64,000 bases of DNA from DATKYQ01 sp964640665 (GTDB lineage Bacteria; Myxococcota; B64-G9): contig CAZXHT010000024.1 of NCBI GenBank assembly GCA_964640665.1, positions 1 through 64,000 on the forward strand, given 5' to 3'. The translations under genes and the position numbers were made by a program. Under the pieces are notes generated by a model. That model made no database searches and was not told the origin of the DNA. It saw nothing but the letters and a program-made list of their open reading frames with translations. This document shows, one piece after another, positions 9,255 to 18,587 of the stretch (position 1 is the first letter of the stretch; each line of letters begins with the position of its first letter).

Positions 9255-10109
9255 CCGAATTCTCCACAGTGCTTCCGAAAGCCGTTCCGGCCTCATCCTC
9301 CAACTCGGCGAACCTTCCATCGTATTTAGGCGAGAAATGAAACAGCACCAGTCTGCGGGCCCCGGCTTGCCGGGCAAGCTCTCCGGCCTGCCTGGCCGTC
9401 AGGTGGTATGTCTCCTCTGCCCGCGCTAGATCCGCGTGCAGAAAAGCCCCCTCGCAAAACAGGACGTCCGCGTCCCGGGCCAGGTGTCTAATCTTTTCTG
9501 AGTTCTCGTCGCAGCCCAATGCGTCGGCGACGTAGGCAAGCTTTCGACCGCGCGTCTCGATCAGCAACTCGGCAAGCTCCGCGGCACGCCGAGGCTTGCC
9601 TTCGAGCGCAATTTCCAACTCAGGGTCGCGCCCGCGGCGTGCCCAGCGTTTCAGCTCGTTCAGCCATGGTCCCGGGCGCAGGCCGCAGGAGACAAGCCTG
9701 ACCGGATTGACGTTGATGAAATTTCTCTCCGCGACGGAAAAGGCCAGCGATGCGGTACGGTGATCGAGAACCGCGGATCGAACAGTTACCAACTCATCCT
9801 GCCAGATGACTTCGGAGGGCGGCAGCAGGCGTGTTTCCCCCTGCCGAAAGCGCTCGCGGCACGGGAACTGTGTCAGCGCGCTCCTGTGGCCGTCAAACTC
9901 CCTGACCTCGAAGACCAGCCTCTGGCGCCTCACCAGGTTCCAGGTATAGCCGGCCAACTTGCCACGCACGCAGGCCGTGATTCCCCGCGGCCCGTACAAG
10001 CGCACCTTCTTCCCCCGGCCGAGTTGCAAGCGCAGCAGATGATCGAAGCCGATGAAGTGATCGATATGGGTGTGACTGATGAAGACGTCGCTTACACGCA
10101 TGACCTCGG
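9146..10109. repeat. Large direct repeat, copy B (964 bp)
   Basis: Second copy of 1855-2818. Its right side continues into the intact 5' end of rnz; its left side abuts the 21-bp inverted repeat at 9126-9146. Confidence 0.95.
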
Positions 10110-10236
10110 ACGCGGACAATGATGTCAAAGTGCCGCAATCGAACAACAGGGCTCTTTTTTCACGCAACAGATCGACAAACAGCGCCGGATCCCCCGTCTG
10201 CCCGTTGACCAGCCTGGGGAGAAACGAAGTCTTCAT
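9238..10236 (-). CDS. rnz: Ribonuclease Z (tRNA 3' endonuclease), intact copy
   Basis: 332 residues, the usual size for a short-form RNase Z, which cleaves the 3' trailer of pre-tRNAs. The metallo-beta-lactamase motif HTHIDH is at residues 55-60; LDHRTASLAFSV and a late FHFSPKY histidine complete the metal site. The ATG at 10236 overlaps the TGA of the upstream histidine kinase (TGATG), so it is the last gene of that operon. The 3' part is duplicated at 1947-2818. Its stop converges with the agmX-like remnant. Confidence 0.9.
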   Translation of the reverse strand: MKTSFLPRLVNGQTGDPALFVDLLREKRALLFDCGTLTSLSASEVMRVSDVFISHTHIDHFIGFDHLLRLQLGRGKKVRLYGPRGITACVRGKLAGYTWNLVRRQRLVFEVREFDGHRSALTQFPCRERFRQGETRLLPPSEVIWQDELVTVRSAVLDHRTASLAFSVAERNFINVNPVRLVSCGLRPGPWLNELKRWARRGRDPELEIALEGKPRRAAELAELLIETRGRKLAYVADALGCDENSEKIRHLARDADVLFCEGAFLHADLARAEETYHLTARQAGELARQAGARRLVLFHFSPKYDGRFAELEDEAGTAFGSTVENSATRPG

Positions 10237-11027
10237 CAATTACCGGGCTTGCGTTCGCCGCCTTCCAACTTTTTCAGGCGTACCTCGAAGCCCGCTCCAT
10301 AACCCGGACCGAAGTCTCGATCCACCTCTTGCGGATCCATCAAGCGGATCTCGCCGCCGTGAGAGCGCAGCACATCACGGCAGATGGAAAGCCCCAGGCC
10401 GGTGCCCTGTTCCTCTCCCTTGGTAGTGTAAAACGGTTCGAAAAGGCGGTCGCGCACGGAATCCGGAATTCCGCCGCCGGTGTCAGCGACCAGCACTCGA
10501 ACCCAGTCTTGCTCACTGCTGATTCTGAGGCGTACCGTGCCCTGGCCACTGTTTCCCATCTCATCGAGAGCATTGCCGATCAGGTTGACCAGCACCTGCT
10601 GGATGTGACCCGGGCTGCCATGCACCCTGGCCAATGGTTCTGCGGCTTCGAGATCGATCTTGATTTGTTGCTTCCTGGCTCTTTCGCGCAACAACTCGAT
10701 CGCCCTGCGGATGGGCACCAGCGGATCCACGCCTTCCGGGTCCACGGATGCAGACCGGGAATACTGTCGCAGTGAGTTCAGCATTTCCTCCATGAAAGCC
10801 GCCTGTTCCTCGATCAAGCACAGCTTCGGCTCGGCGAATACATCACTTGAAAGTCGGCGCCTCAGGATCTGGGCAAAAGCCTTGATGCCCAGGAGCGGTT
10901 GGCTCAACTCATGGGCCACCACCGCGACCATCTTTCCCATCTCGGCCAGTTTGGCAAGTTGAAATAGTTGCTGGCGCGCTTTTTCAAGCTCGTCCTCAAG
11001 CCGTTTGATCTCGTCTTTTGCGCTCAT
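10236..11027 (-). CDS. Soluble sensor histidine kinase
   Basis: 263 residues, no membrane segment. A short N-terminal coiled coil (DEIKRLEDELEKARQQL) leads into the H-box VAHELSQPLLGIKAFAQ with the phosphoacceptor His near residue 40. The ATP-binding domain has an N-box NLIGNALDEM, G1 DTGGGIPD and G2 GTGLGLSICR. No input or receiver domain is present. The ATG at 11027 overlaps the stop of the FecR-like gene (ATGA) and its stop overlaps rnz, so translation is coupled on both sides. No response regulator lies in the operon; the partner must be elsewhere. Confidence 0.88.
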   Translation of the reverse strand: MSAKDEIKRLEDELEKARQQLFQLAKLAEMGKMVAVVAHELSQPLLGIKAFAQILRRRLSSDVFAEPKLCLIEEQAAFMEEMLNSLRQYSRSASVDPEGVDPLVPIRRAIELLRERARKQQIKIDLEAAEPLARVHGSPGHIQQVLVNLIGNALDEMGNSGQGTVRLRISSEQDWVRVLVADTGGGIPDSVRDRLFEPFYTTKGEEQGTGLGLSICRDVLRSHGGEIRLMDPQEVDRDFGPGYGAGFEVRLKKLEGGERKPGN

Positions 11028-11914
11028 TTCCACAGGTCCTTGGCATCAACCTTCAGGTCTGGCGGATGGGTATCCACCTTGATCTCGCCGGATTCACGGG
11101 TCGTGGTGTTGCCGGCGTTGTCGGTCACGTTAACCACCAGGCGGTTGCTTCCCTCGCGAAGGGGCACATCGAGTGAGAACTTCCCCAGCGCGTCGGCGCG
11201 CGCCAGAATTCCATTGATTATCACCAGCGATCCGGCACCGGTCTTGCCGGACACACTCGTCCTGGTCCTGTCCAGCTTGCCGGGCGGCCATTTGACCAGC
11301 AAGGCCACGGAGGAAGGAATGGTCAGGGGCTTAGAAGGCGACTTGTCGGGAAAAACCACCGAACGTCGACCCTTGCGCACTACGACTTCCTTGCCCTTGG
11401 CCCTGAGCCTGACCTTGCCCGCCTGCGTATCCAGAACAACTGTTCCCCTGCCATCGCTGGACAAGCTGAACTCGCCGCTCTTGGCCGCCGCCACCGCATC
11501 ACTGCCGTTAGAGCCAAACTGGTACTCTCGGGAGGCCGTTGTAGGAATGGCCGCGCTGATCTGGCCGGCGCCCAGCTTGAAGAACGACTTGTCGAGCATC
11601 TCCTTGCCGATCACGAAACTGGTATTGGAGGACACAACCACCGACGATTCTCCGCGCACGCGCAAGGTTGCCTCGGAAAACAAGCCCGTGCGGATCTCGT
11701 CGCCGGCAACCATAAGTTGTCCCACTTCAGTCGGCAACCAGCGCTTGGCTCCCTGCTTGCGCACCTCGACCTGGCCAACGACGGCTCCGATACGCGCGCT
11801 CGACGCGGAAGCGGCTTCCGCGGTTGGCGGCTTCACCAGGTAGTTGAAGGCCAGCAGTCCCAGCAACAAAACACCGCTGAGACACAAGACAACTATCGGC
11901 GCCTTCCTGCTCAA
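11024..11914 (-). CDS. FecR-domain membrane-anchored protein
   Basis: 296 residues. I chose the TTG at 11914 because AGAGGGAG lies about five bases upstream and the product then begins with a short charged stretch and one membrane helix (APIVVLCLSGVLLLGLLAF). The rest is periplasmic: a FecR-like beta domain (GAVVGQVEVRKQGAKRW, VAGDEIRTGLFSEATLRV) and a C-terminal Ig/Big-like segment (NRLVVNVTDNAGNTTTRES). FecR domains usually sense or relay envelope signals. Here it lies between two histidine kinases, so a sensory accessory role is plausible but inferred. Confidence 0.8.
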   Translation of the reverse strand: MSRKAPIVVLCLSGVLLLGLLAFNYLVKPPTAEAASASSARIGAVVGQVEVRKQGAKRWLPTEVGQLMVAGDEIRTGLFSEATLRVRGESSVVVSSNTSFVIGKEMLDKSFFKLGAGQISAAIPTTASREYQFGSNGSDAVAAAKSGEFSLSSDGRGTVVLDTQAGKVRLRAKGKEVVVRKGRRSVVFPDKSPSKPLTIPSSVALLVKWPPGKLDRTRTSVSGKTGAGSLVIINGILARADALGKFSLDVPLREGSNRLVVNVTDNAGNTTTRESGEIKVDTHPPDLKVDAKDLWK

Positions 11915-11963
11915 AAAAGCTCCCTCTTGACACGTTGTGGAAAGTTTACATCCCGTCAAGCAA

Positions 11964-13712
11964 CTAGGCAAGTTCCATGGGCTTCATGGCCCCTCCGGGC
12001 GCCTGCCCGCTTTCCGCGGGAAAGATCATGATCACCGAGGTTCCCTCGTCCGCGCTGCTTTCAATATGCACCTCGCCACCGTGGTCCTTGATGATCTGGT
12101 AAACCTCGGAAAGCCCCAATCCGGCCCCTTTCCAGTTGTCCTTGGTCGTGAAGAACGGCTCGAAAACCCGTTCGAGGTTTTCGGCCGCAATACCACGTCC
12201 CGAATCCGACACCCTGATTGCCACTCCCCCTTGTTGACGCTCGACAGACAACGTTAGTCGTCCACCCTCGGGCATGGCCGTCTCGGCGTTGAGCAGCACG
12301 TTAAGAAAAGTCCTGCTCAGCTGACCCTCATTGCCAGTCACGCGCGGAACGGCCTCGTCGTAGTGCTTGATTATTTTCACTCCCTGGCTGGAAAGCTTGC
12401 TGGACAGCATGTCGAGAGCGGAGTCCATTACTTTTGACAGGTGCAGCGGCTCACGGTAGTCGACGGCCTGCTGCTCGGAAAAACGCAACAGATTGCTGGT
12501 GATCGCCTTGCTGCGTTTGGCTTCCTCCTCTATGCGCAGCAGGAAGCGCCGGTCGGGATCTTCTTCTCCCTTCTTGCGCAAGAGCAGTTGGGTCAGACCC
12601 AGAATCCCGCCGATTGGATTGTTCAGCTCGTGAGCCACGCCGGCTCCCAGGTCTCCTATGGCGCTCAATTTACCTGACTCGAGCAACGAGGCCTGGAGTC
12701 GCTTCAGGTCGTGCTCGCGGAGCTCGGCAGCGTCCTTGAATTTCCTCATTTCTTCGATCATCTCCTGCGAGCTGCGCGCGAGCCGAAATACCGCCAGAAC
12801 AATCAACACAGCCAGCAGCGACCAGGCAATCCAGGTCCAGCCGGGCAAGCGCCAACCCAGGGCCCGCAGGGGCAACAGCCGGAGCTGTACAACCACTGCC
12901 CAATCGAGAAAATCCAGGCGCCTGAAAGAACCGCTAAAGATCTTGCCCCGCTCGTCTGCCCAGCGCCCCACGCCGGCCCGTTGTCCGGCCAGGAACCTGG
13001 CAACCAGCGGATGCGTGGCCATCGACTCTCGCGAAAGAAAACGCTCGCCCTGCGGGTGCGAGATCAAGCGTCCTCCTCCATCGACGATGAACATGGTGCG
13101 CTCAGACCCGCCGACCGTCGCGCTCAGCGTGCGCCGGATCCTGCGCAACGAGCGTTCGAACCCCAGTACCCAGTTCTTTCGTTTATCAGCGACCCGCACC
13201 TCCACAGCCCCGGCAACCAGGACAACATTCCTGCGCCGATCGACATACGGATCACTGAAAGCGCGCCGCTTCTCTCTTGCGGCGGCAACCGGGAGATGCT
13301 GCAGAAATCGCTCCATCTCTTCTTTGCCGACCGGCAGACGATTGGAGGTCTCGCTGCCGGCGATCACCTGATCGGCACGCAGGTAGACCGGATCGGTCAC
13401 GGCCTTTTCCTCGGCGTCAACCAGCACCACGATGTCTACATCGTCGTCCTGTTTGTAAAGCATGCGCAGCACGCCGATGGTCTCCTCGTCCGACAGCGAA
13501 GCCAGGTCGAACAGTTCGGTTCCCAGCCCGAAGACCCGCGCCGTGTCGTGCAGATCACGCATCACCAGCCCGGCCGTGACCCGCGCGAGCAGTTCGTCCT
13601 GCCTGCCGTCATCCGCGGGCGGAGCGGCCATGAATACCGCCAGCACCCCCACCACAACCGGCAAAACCGCCGCGGCCAGGACCAGAAAAATGATGTGCCG
13701 TCTCAAGATCAT
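11964..13712 (-). CDS. Membrane sensor histidine kinase with extracytoplasmic domain
   Basis: 582 residues. Helix 1 is at about 6-30, an extracytoplasmic Cache-like domain covers about 32-275, and helix 2 (IAWSLLAVLIVLAVFRLA) is near 290-310. A coiled coil follows, then the H-box VAHELNNPIGGILGLTQ (His near 359), N-box NVLLNAETAMPEG, G1 DSGRGIAAENL and G2 GAGLGLSEVYQI. No receiver domain. It lies 49 bp upstream of the FecR-like gene in the same operon. The ligand is unknown, and no cognate response regulator is seen nearby. Confidence 0.9.
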   Translation of the reverse strand: MILRRHIIFLVLAAAVLPVVVGVLAVFMAAPPADDGRQDELLARVTAGLVMRDLHDTARVFGLGTELFDLASLSDEETIGVLRMLYKQDDDVDIVVLVDAEEKAVTDPVYLRADQVIAGSETSNRLPVGKEEMERFLQHLPVAAAREKRRAFSDPYVDRRRNVVLVAGAVEVRVADKRKNWVLGFERSLRRIRRTLSATVGGSERTMFIVDGGGRLISHPQGERFLSRESMATHPLVARFLAGQRAGVGRWADERGKIFSGSFRRLDFLDWAVVVQLRLLPLRALGWRLPGWTWIAWSLLAVLIVLAVFRLARSSQEMIEEMRKFKDAAELREHDLKRLQASLLESGKLSAIGDLGAGVAHELNNPIGGILGLTQLLLRKKGEEDPDRRFLLRIEEEAKRSKAITSNLLRFSEQQAVDYREPLHLSKVMDSALDMLSSKLSSQGVKIIKHYDEAVPRVTGNEGQLSRTFLNVLLNAETAMPEGGRLTLSVERQQGGVAIRVSDSGRGIAAENLERVFEPFFTTKDNWKGAGLGLSEVYQIIKDHGGEVHIESSADEGTSVIMIFPAESGQAPGGAMKPMELA

Positions 13713-13812
13713 GTCAGATGAATCTCCAGCTCACACCCATACGGCAAGCTTAACATATGGCCACAAGTTGGGCAAAAAGAGCAGAGATTCAAGATGTCCC
13801 GCTGAAACAGGA

Positions 13813-16800
13813 TCAATCGCCCTGCAGTTCGAACGTCGAGAGCTTCAACCCGGCCAAACGCTCTGCATCTGCCTGCAGACGGCGCGGGTCCCGCCCGGGC
13901 GCGGGGAAGGTAAGCGGATAGAGGACGACATCGTCGTGGTCGGTAACGGCCAGTCTGTTGCCGTCGGGGGAGAAGACCGCCCCCGTGGCGCCACCGGTCG
14001 TCCTGATCCTCAGAAGAGGTCTGCCGGAGTTGACCTTCCAGACAATAACCTGCTCGTCGTCGGAGGCCGAGACAAGCAACTGGCCATCTTTGGAAAAGCG
14101 CACCGAGTTCACCCACTGAGCGTGGCCCGAAAGCGTACGCACCCGACTCCAGTCAGTGGTACGCCAAATAACGATTGTACGGTCCTTGCCGCAACTGGCC
14201 AGAAGACGACCGTCGGGCGAAAAATCGACGCTGGACACCCAATCCAGATGGCCAGAAAGCCGCTTGAGCAACGTTAAATTTTTCGCCTCGTAGATGCGTA
14301 CCAACTTGTCATCGCAAGCGCTGGCGAGAAAACGCCCGTCAGGAGAAAAGACAACATCAAAGACCCTTCCTCCGTGATCTCCAAGCACTCCCTTCTCTCG
14401 TCCTGTCGCGACATCCCACAAGCGCACCGTCTTGTCATAGCAGGCGCTCACCAAGATGCTGGCGTCCGAAGAGAATGCCAGGCCCATCACCCGTGCCCGG
14501 TGACCCGACAGGGTGCGCAACAAGCGACCGCTATATGCATCCCAGAGCATGATGTTCTTATCGATTCCGCACGAGGCTACCAGCTGTCCGTCCGGAGAAA
14601 AAACCGTCGTAAACACCCCGGCGGTATGTTTTCGCGCGCTCCATAGACTGCGCCCGTCAGAGGCATCCCAGACGGTGACAGAATGATCCCAGCCGCCCGT
14701 CGCAATCAGGCTGCCGTCTGGAGAAAATCCGAGCCCGTAGACCCAGTCGGAGTGAGGAAGACGCAGCAAGCCGTCGGAGTTGCGCAAGCGCCAGAAACGG
14801 ATCGTCTTGTCATAGCTGCCCGATACCAGATGCTTGCCGTCGGGAGTAAAGGTCAGCGCCGAGACAACGTCGTGGTGTCCCGCGATCGCAATCAGCAGGC
14901 GCTTGCTTTTTGTGCTCCAGAGACGCACACAGCCGTCGCTGCCGGCGCTGGCGATTTTCTCACCGCCGGGTGAGTAGGCCAGCGCCTGCACCGAGTCGTC
15001 AGGATCTTGTAGCACGCCTTCCAGTTTGCCTGTATCCGCATCCCAGAGGCGCAGGCTGCGATCGTATGAACCTGTGGCGATTCGCCGCCCATCCGACGAG
15101 TAGCTGACCCTGTAGAGGGCATCCGTGTGACCCAGAAGTTCATGCAGTTTTTTACCCGTTACGGTATCCCAGACAACGGCGGTCTTGTCCCAACTGGCGG
15201 AGACCAGCCGGCTACCGTCCGGGGAAAATGTCACATCGCGCACGCTTCCCGAGTGCGGCCCCAAATGCATCAATGAGCGGCCGTCGACCAGGCTCCATAC
15301 AACTATCGAGCCGTCTTTCATGCCGCCGACTACCCTGTCCCCTTGCGGAGATACAGCCACCGCCAAAACAACCGCCTTGGCGCCTATGTTGAGCAGCGGA
15401 CGCTTGGTGCCCACCTCCCATACCTTTATCGATTGATCGGCGCTTCCGGTAACCAGTTTGCGGCCCGAGGGCGTGTAAGCCAGGCCCCAGATACAATCCG
15501 GATGGGCGCGTGTTTCGAGGATGGTTTTGCCATCCGAAGAGTTCAGCAGCAACATCCGGCCAGTGTGGTCACCCACCGCCAACTGCTTTCCGTCGGGTGA
15601 AACCGCCAGGGAGGTTATGGTCTCGTGCAGATCACGAAGCCACTCAAGCGATTCCACGAAGCGCTGGTCGCTGCTATAGATTTGTGAATCGGCATCCATC
15701 TTGACCCGGCGGGCCAATTGATTGTCGACCTCGAATTCAGGGTCGTAGAACTCGCTGCCTTGGTTGGCGGGGTTGTAGACAAGTGACGCAGCCGCGAAAA
15801 TACGCGCCGAGAGAGGCATTTTCTCGTGCAGCAGGCGACCCGCTTCACGGGCGTAGGCTTGCGCCAGATGGGAGTGAGCCCTGAGGCGCTGGAGATGCTC
15901 CCTGTGCCTGGCCTCGGCCTCACGACGGTAAGAAAAAAGAACGATCACCAGGCTGGCGATTATCATCGCCAGAACCAGCCCGGCGGCCACAATCGCCGGT
16001 TTGTTCTTGGCCGCGAAGCGCTTCAGAAGATCCCAGGAGCCGTATTCGTAGGCGCCCACTCGTTCACCAGTCATGTATGCCGTGACATCAGCCGTCATCT
16101 CGCGCACCGAGCCATAGCGCTTGCGTTTTTCCTTGCGCAGAGCGCACTCGGCCACCGCCACCAACTCGGCGGGAGCCTCGGGGCGGATCTCACGCACGGG
16201 CACTACCTTTTCTTTCATGACCCGCCCGATGATTTCGTAGGGCGTCTCACCCATGAAAGGTGGATGACCGGTCAGGATCTCGTACAACACCGCTCCCAGC
16301 CCCCAGACATCCGAACGCTCATCGATTTCGTCGACCAGACCCTCGGCCTGCTCGGGACTCATGTAGGCCGGAGTTCCCAGCGCCGCGCCCTCAATTGTAT
16401 CGCCGGCTGACGTCTGGTGCCGCAACCGCGCCTGACGTTCTATTTCTGTTTGGCGAAAGTCCTGCTTGCCCTCAACCTTGGCCAGGCCCCAGTCGAGCAC
16501 GACCGTCTCGCCGAACTCTCCGACCATCACGTTGTCCGGCTTGATGTCGCGATGGATTACGCCGCGGCTGTGGGCAAAGGCGACTGCGTGGCACAGGTCG
16601 GCGAAGTGAGACAGCAGCCGCATTCGATCGGCAGGACTGTTACACTCCGCAATGGCTCGAGCCAGGGTCTTTCCGTGCACCAGGCGCATGGTGTAATAGG
16701 CCTGGCCATCGTCACGCCGTCCAACCTCGTAGACCGGAACGATGTTCGGATGCTCCAGCTGCGCGGTGATACGTGCCTCGCGCAGGAAGCGTACTGCCGG

Positions 16801-17343
16801 TCCGCTGCGGGCGCTGGCCGACTTGCCGTCCTTCGAATACGACACAATGCCCTGGGGAAGTACCTCTTTCCAGGCAATCTCGCGCCCGATGTGCTTGTCG
16901 AATGCCAGCAAAACCCGTGCCTGTCCGCCGCGTCCATGCTCGGCTCCCAACTCGTAACGTCCAGCGCACATAGGGGTGATTTCCCCGGCCCCGGATTCGT
17001 CCTTTCCAGCGGCAGCCGGAGTCGCAATGCGAATGTCACCGCCGGGCTCTAAAACGATCGATCCGGCAAACGTCTGCCGAACCATCTCCGCACCGCCCAG
17101 AGATGCCATGGTCTTGTGGCTGTCTCCACCATGCGCCCGGACCGCTTCTCTGACCATGGCTTCGAGCATCCCGCGCCGTTCTTTTGAAATCAGCCCGTCC
17201 GCCTCGAGACGCTCGGCCAGCGAGCGCGAGCGGTCGGTCATCCAGGCGGCGGCCGCCGCCATGACTCGATCCGAGTCGGCAAATTCCAGTTGCACCGCCA
17301 GAACGGCCACCAGCAGCTGTTCGTTGGATTGTTCGCCCGGCAT
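13813..17343 (-). CDS. Ser/Thr protein kinase with C-terminal WD40 double propeller
   Basis: About 1176 residues. The N-terminal 130 residues are helical and unassigned. The kinase domain follows: glycine loop GRGGQARV, Lys in IAWKEVLPQG, catalytic HRDIKPDNVMVG (Asp near 266), and DWG in place of DFG (VLDWGLAK), a known variant. One membrane helix (AAGLVLAMIIASLVIVLF) lies at about 450-475. The rest holds about 14 WD40 repeats (residues about 575-1140), enough for two seven-bladed propellers. The kinase is cytoplasmic and the propellers probably extracytoplasmic. The ATG at 17343 lies 5 bp after the cyclase stop; a TTG at 17352 overlapping that stop is an alternative. Confidence 0.92.
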   Translation of the reverse strand: MPGEQSNEQLLVAVLAVQLEFADSDRVMAAAAAWMTDRSRSLAERLEADGLISKERRGMLEAMVREAVRAHGGDSHKTMASLGGAEMVRQTFAGSIVLEPGGDIRIATPAAAGKDESGAGEITPMCAGRYELGAEHGRGGQARVLLAFDKHIGREIAWKEVLPQGIVSYSKDGKSASARSGPAVRFLREARITAQLEHPNIVPVYEVGRRDDGQAYYTMRLVHGKTLARAIAECNSPADRMRLLSHFADLCHAVAFAHSRGVIHRDIKPDNVMVGEFGETVVLDWGLAKVEGKQDFRQTEIERQARLRHQTSAGDTIEGAALGTPAYMSPEQAEGLVDEIDERSDVWGLGAVLYEILTGHPPFMGETPYEIIGRVMKEKVVPVREIRPEAPAELVAVAECALRKEKRKRYGSVREMTADVTAYMTGERVGAYEYGSWDLLKRFAAKNKPAIVAAGLVLAMIIASLVIVLFSYRREAEARHREHLQRLRAHSHLAQAYAREAGRLLHEKMPLSARIFAAASLVYNPANQGSEFYDPEFEVDNQLARRVKMDADSQIYSSDQRFVESLEWLRDLHETITSLAVSPDGKQLAVGDHTGRMLLLNSSDGKTILETRAHPDCIWGLAYTPSGRKLVTGSADQSIKVWEVGTKRPLLNIGAKAVVLAVAVSPQGDRVVGGMKDGSIVVWSLVDGRSLMHLGPHSGSVRDVTFSPDGSRLVSASWDKTAVVWDTVTGKKLHELLGHTDALYRVSYSSDGRRIATGSYDRSLRLWDADTGKLEGVLQDPDDSVQALAYSPGGEKIASAGSDGCVRLWSTKSKRLLIAIAGHHDVVSALTFTPDGKHLVSGSYDKTIRFWRLRNSDGLLRLPHSDWVYGLGFSPDGSLIATGGWDHSVTVWDASDGRSLWSARKHTAGVFTTVFSPDGQLVASCGIDKNIMLWDAYSGRLLRTLSGHRARVMGLAFSSDASILVSACYDKTVRLWDVATGREKGVLGDHGGRVFDVVFSPDGRFLASACDDKLVRIYEAKNLTLLKRLSGHLDWVSSVDFSPDGRLLASCGKDRTIVIWRTTDWSRVRTLSGHAQWVNSVRFSKDGQLLVSASDDEQVIVWKVNSGRPLLRIRTTGGATGAVFSPDGNRLAVTDHDDVVLYPLTFPAPGRDPRRLQADAERLAGLKLSTFELQGD

Positions 17344-17348
17344 TCTGT

Positions 17349-18542
17349 TCAAACGACACTAAGCGAGAGGACCGTCACCGGTTCATCCACGTTCTTGAAA
17401 CTCTGCTTGCCGCGGGGCGAGAACTTGAAACGCGGCAGGTTCTCCATCGAAGTGGTCTTCATCGCCTGGGCCGCGGCCTGGTAGCATTCGCCGACGGTTA
17501 AAATCTCGCCCGCCCCGGCCGCCGAACACAGCCTGGCGGCCAGGTTGACGCTGTGACCGATGGCGGTGTAGTCCATGCGGGTGTCCGTCCCCAGGTTCCC
17601 GATGAAGACCTCGCCGGTGGTAACGCCGATACCTACTCCGGCCGCCGGACGGTCGGCTTTTTGCCAGGTACCCATCGTCCGCGCATGGACCGCGATCATA
17701 TCCAGCGCCGCCAGTAAGCCACGCAGGGCGTGGTCTTCCATCGTGACCGGTGCTCCAAAAATGGCCATCACTTCATCGCCGACGAACTTGTCCACCATGC
17801 CGCCGAATTTTCCGATGCTGGCAACCATGTTTGTCAGAAACTCGTTGATCATCTCCTGCAATACTCGCGGGGCGAGTTGCTGGGTGATGCGCGTAAAGCC
17901 CCGCAGATCGGAGAACAACACCGTCACGACGCGTCGCTCCATCTGCATGAAGTTCTCCTCGGGGCGCATCAACATCTGCTCGATCACCTCGGGAGCGACA
18001 TAGCGGGCGAAGGTGCTCTCCAGCCAGCGCAGCATGGTAATATCCTGGACTACCAACTCAACCCGGCCCTTGACCTCATTGGCCACGAAGCGAAGCACGG
18101 GATCACACACCGGTCGCGAGCCGGAGGCCGGCAGTTTTTCGAGATCGATGCCCGGGCAGACACGCTCGACGACCACCGTGCTTCCCGTCACCAGGGCCGA
18201 ATCGATCACCGAGCGCAGGACGCCCTTTCCCATGGTTCCTTGATCCCAGTCGGCCAGCGGCTCGCCCAGGACACGGCGGCGATCACCGATGCCCAGCAAG
18301 CGCGCCATTGGTGAGTTGATGTAACCGATAGTCAGATCTGCGTTGACCTGCATGATGAGTTCGTCGAGGCCCATGACGGTGCCGCTTGTGCGGGTGGGCG
18401 ATGAAGGCACCAGGCTGGGCCCCAGCGTCATTCCGGTGCAGCGCACTCCCGCGTGCAACCTCTTGAGCTCGTCACGCAGACGTGCGTTTTCCTCCTTGAG
18501 AGCGTGCAGCCGCTCGTTGCGCTCGTCTGAAGTAGAAGACAT
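17349..18542 (-). CDS. Class III adenylate/guanylate cyclase with PAS-like domain
   Basis: 397 residues from the ATG at 18542 (GGCAGGG upstream). An N-terminal coiled coil (ERLHALKEENARLRDELKRL) precedes a PAS-like segment (LIMQVNADLTIGYINSPM...VQDITMLRWLES) and a class III cyclase domain at about 195-395. Metal-binding aspartates are in VLFSDLRGFTRI and DKFVGDEVMAIFG; substrate and transition-state residues are in TRMDYTAIGHSVNLAARL. It has no membrane segment. It most likely makes cAMP. A Crp/Fnr-family regulator is encoded at 33173-33856 in the same window, but a functional link is only inference. The next gene, the Ser/Thr kinase, follows with almost no gap. Confidence 0.88.
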   Translation of the reverse strand: MSSTSDERNERLHALKEENARLRDELKRLHAGVRCTGMTLGPSLVPSSPTRTSGTVMGLDELIMQVNADLTIGYINSPMARLLGIGDRRRVLGEPLADWDQGTMGKGVLRSVIDSALVTGSTVVVERVCPGIDLEKLPASGSRPVCDPVLRFVANEVKGRVELVVQDITMLRWLESTFARYVAPEVIEQMLMRPEENFMQMERRVVTVLFSDLRGFTRITQQLAPRVLQEMINEFLTNMVASIGKFGGMVDKFVGDEVMAIFGAPVTMEDHALRGLLAALDMIAVHARTMGTWQKADRPAAGVGIGVTTGEVFIGNLGTDTRMDYTAIGHSVNLAARLCSAAGAGEILTVGECYQAAAQAMKTTSMENLPRFKFSPRGKQSFKNVDEPVTVLSLSVV

Positions 18543-18587
18543 ACCCTGCCTTGTACCAGCATCTACGCCGGATTCCAAACCCGGCCC

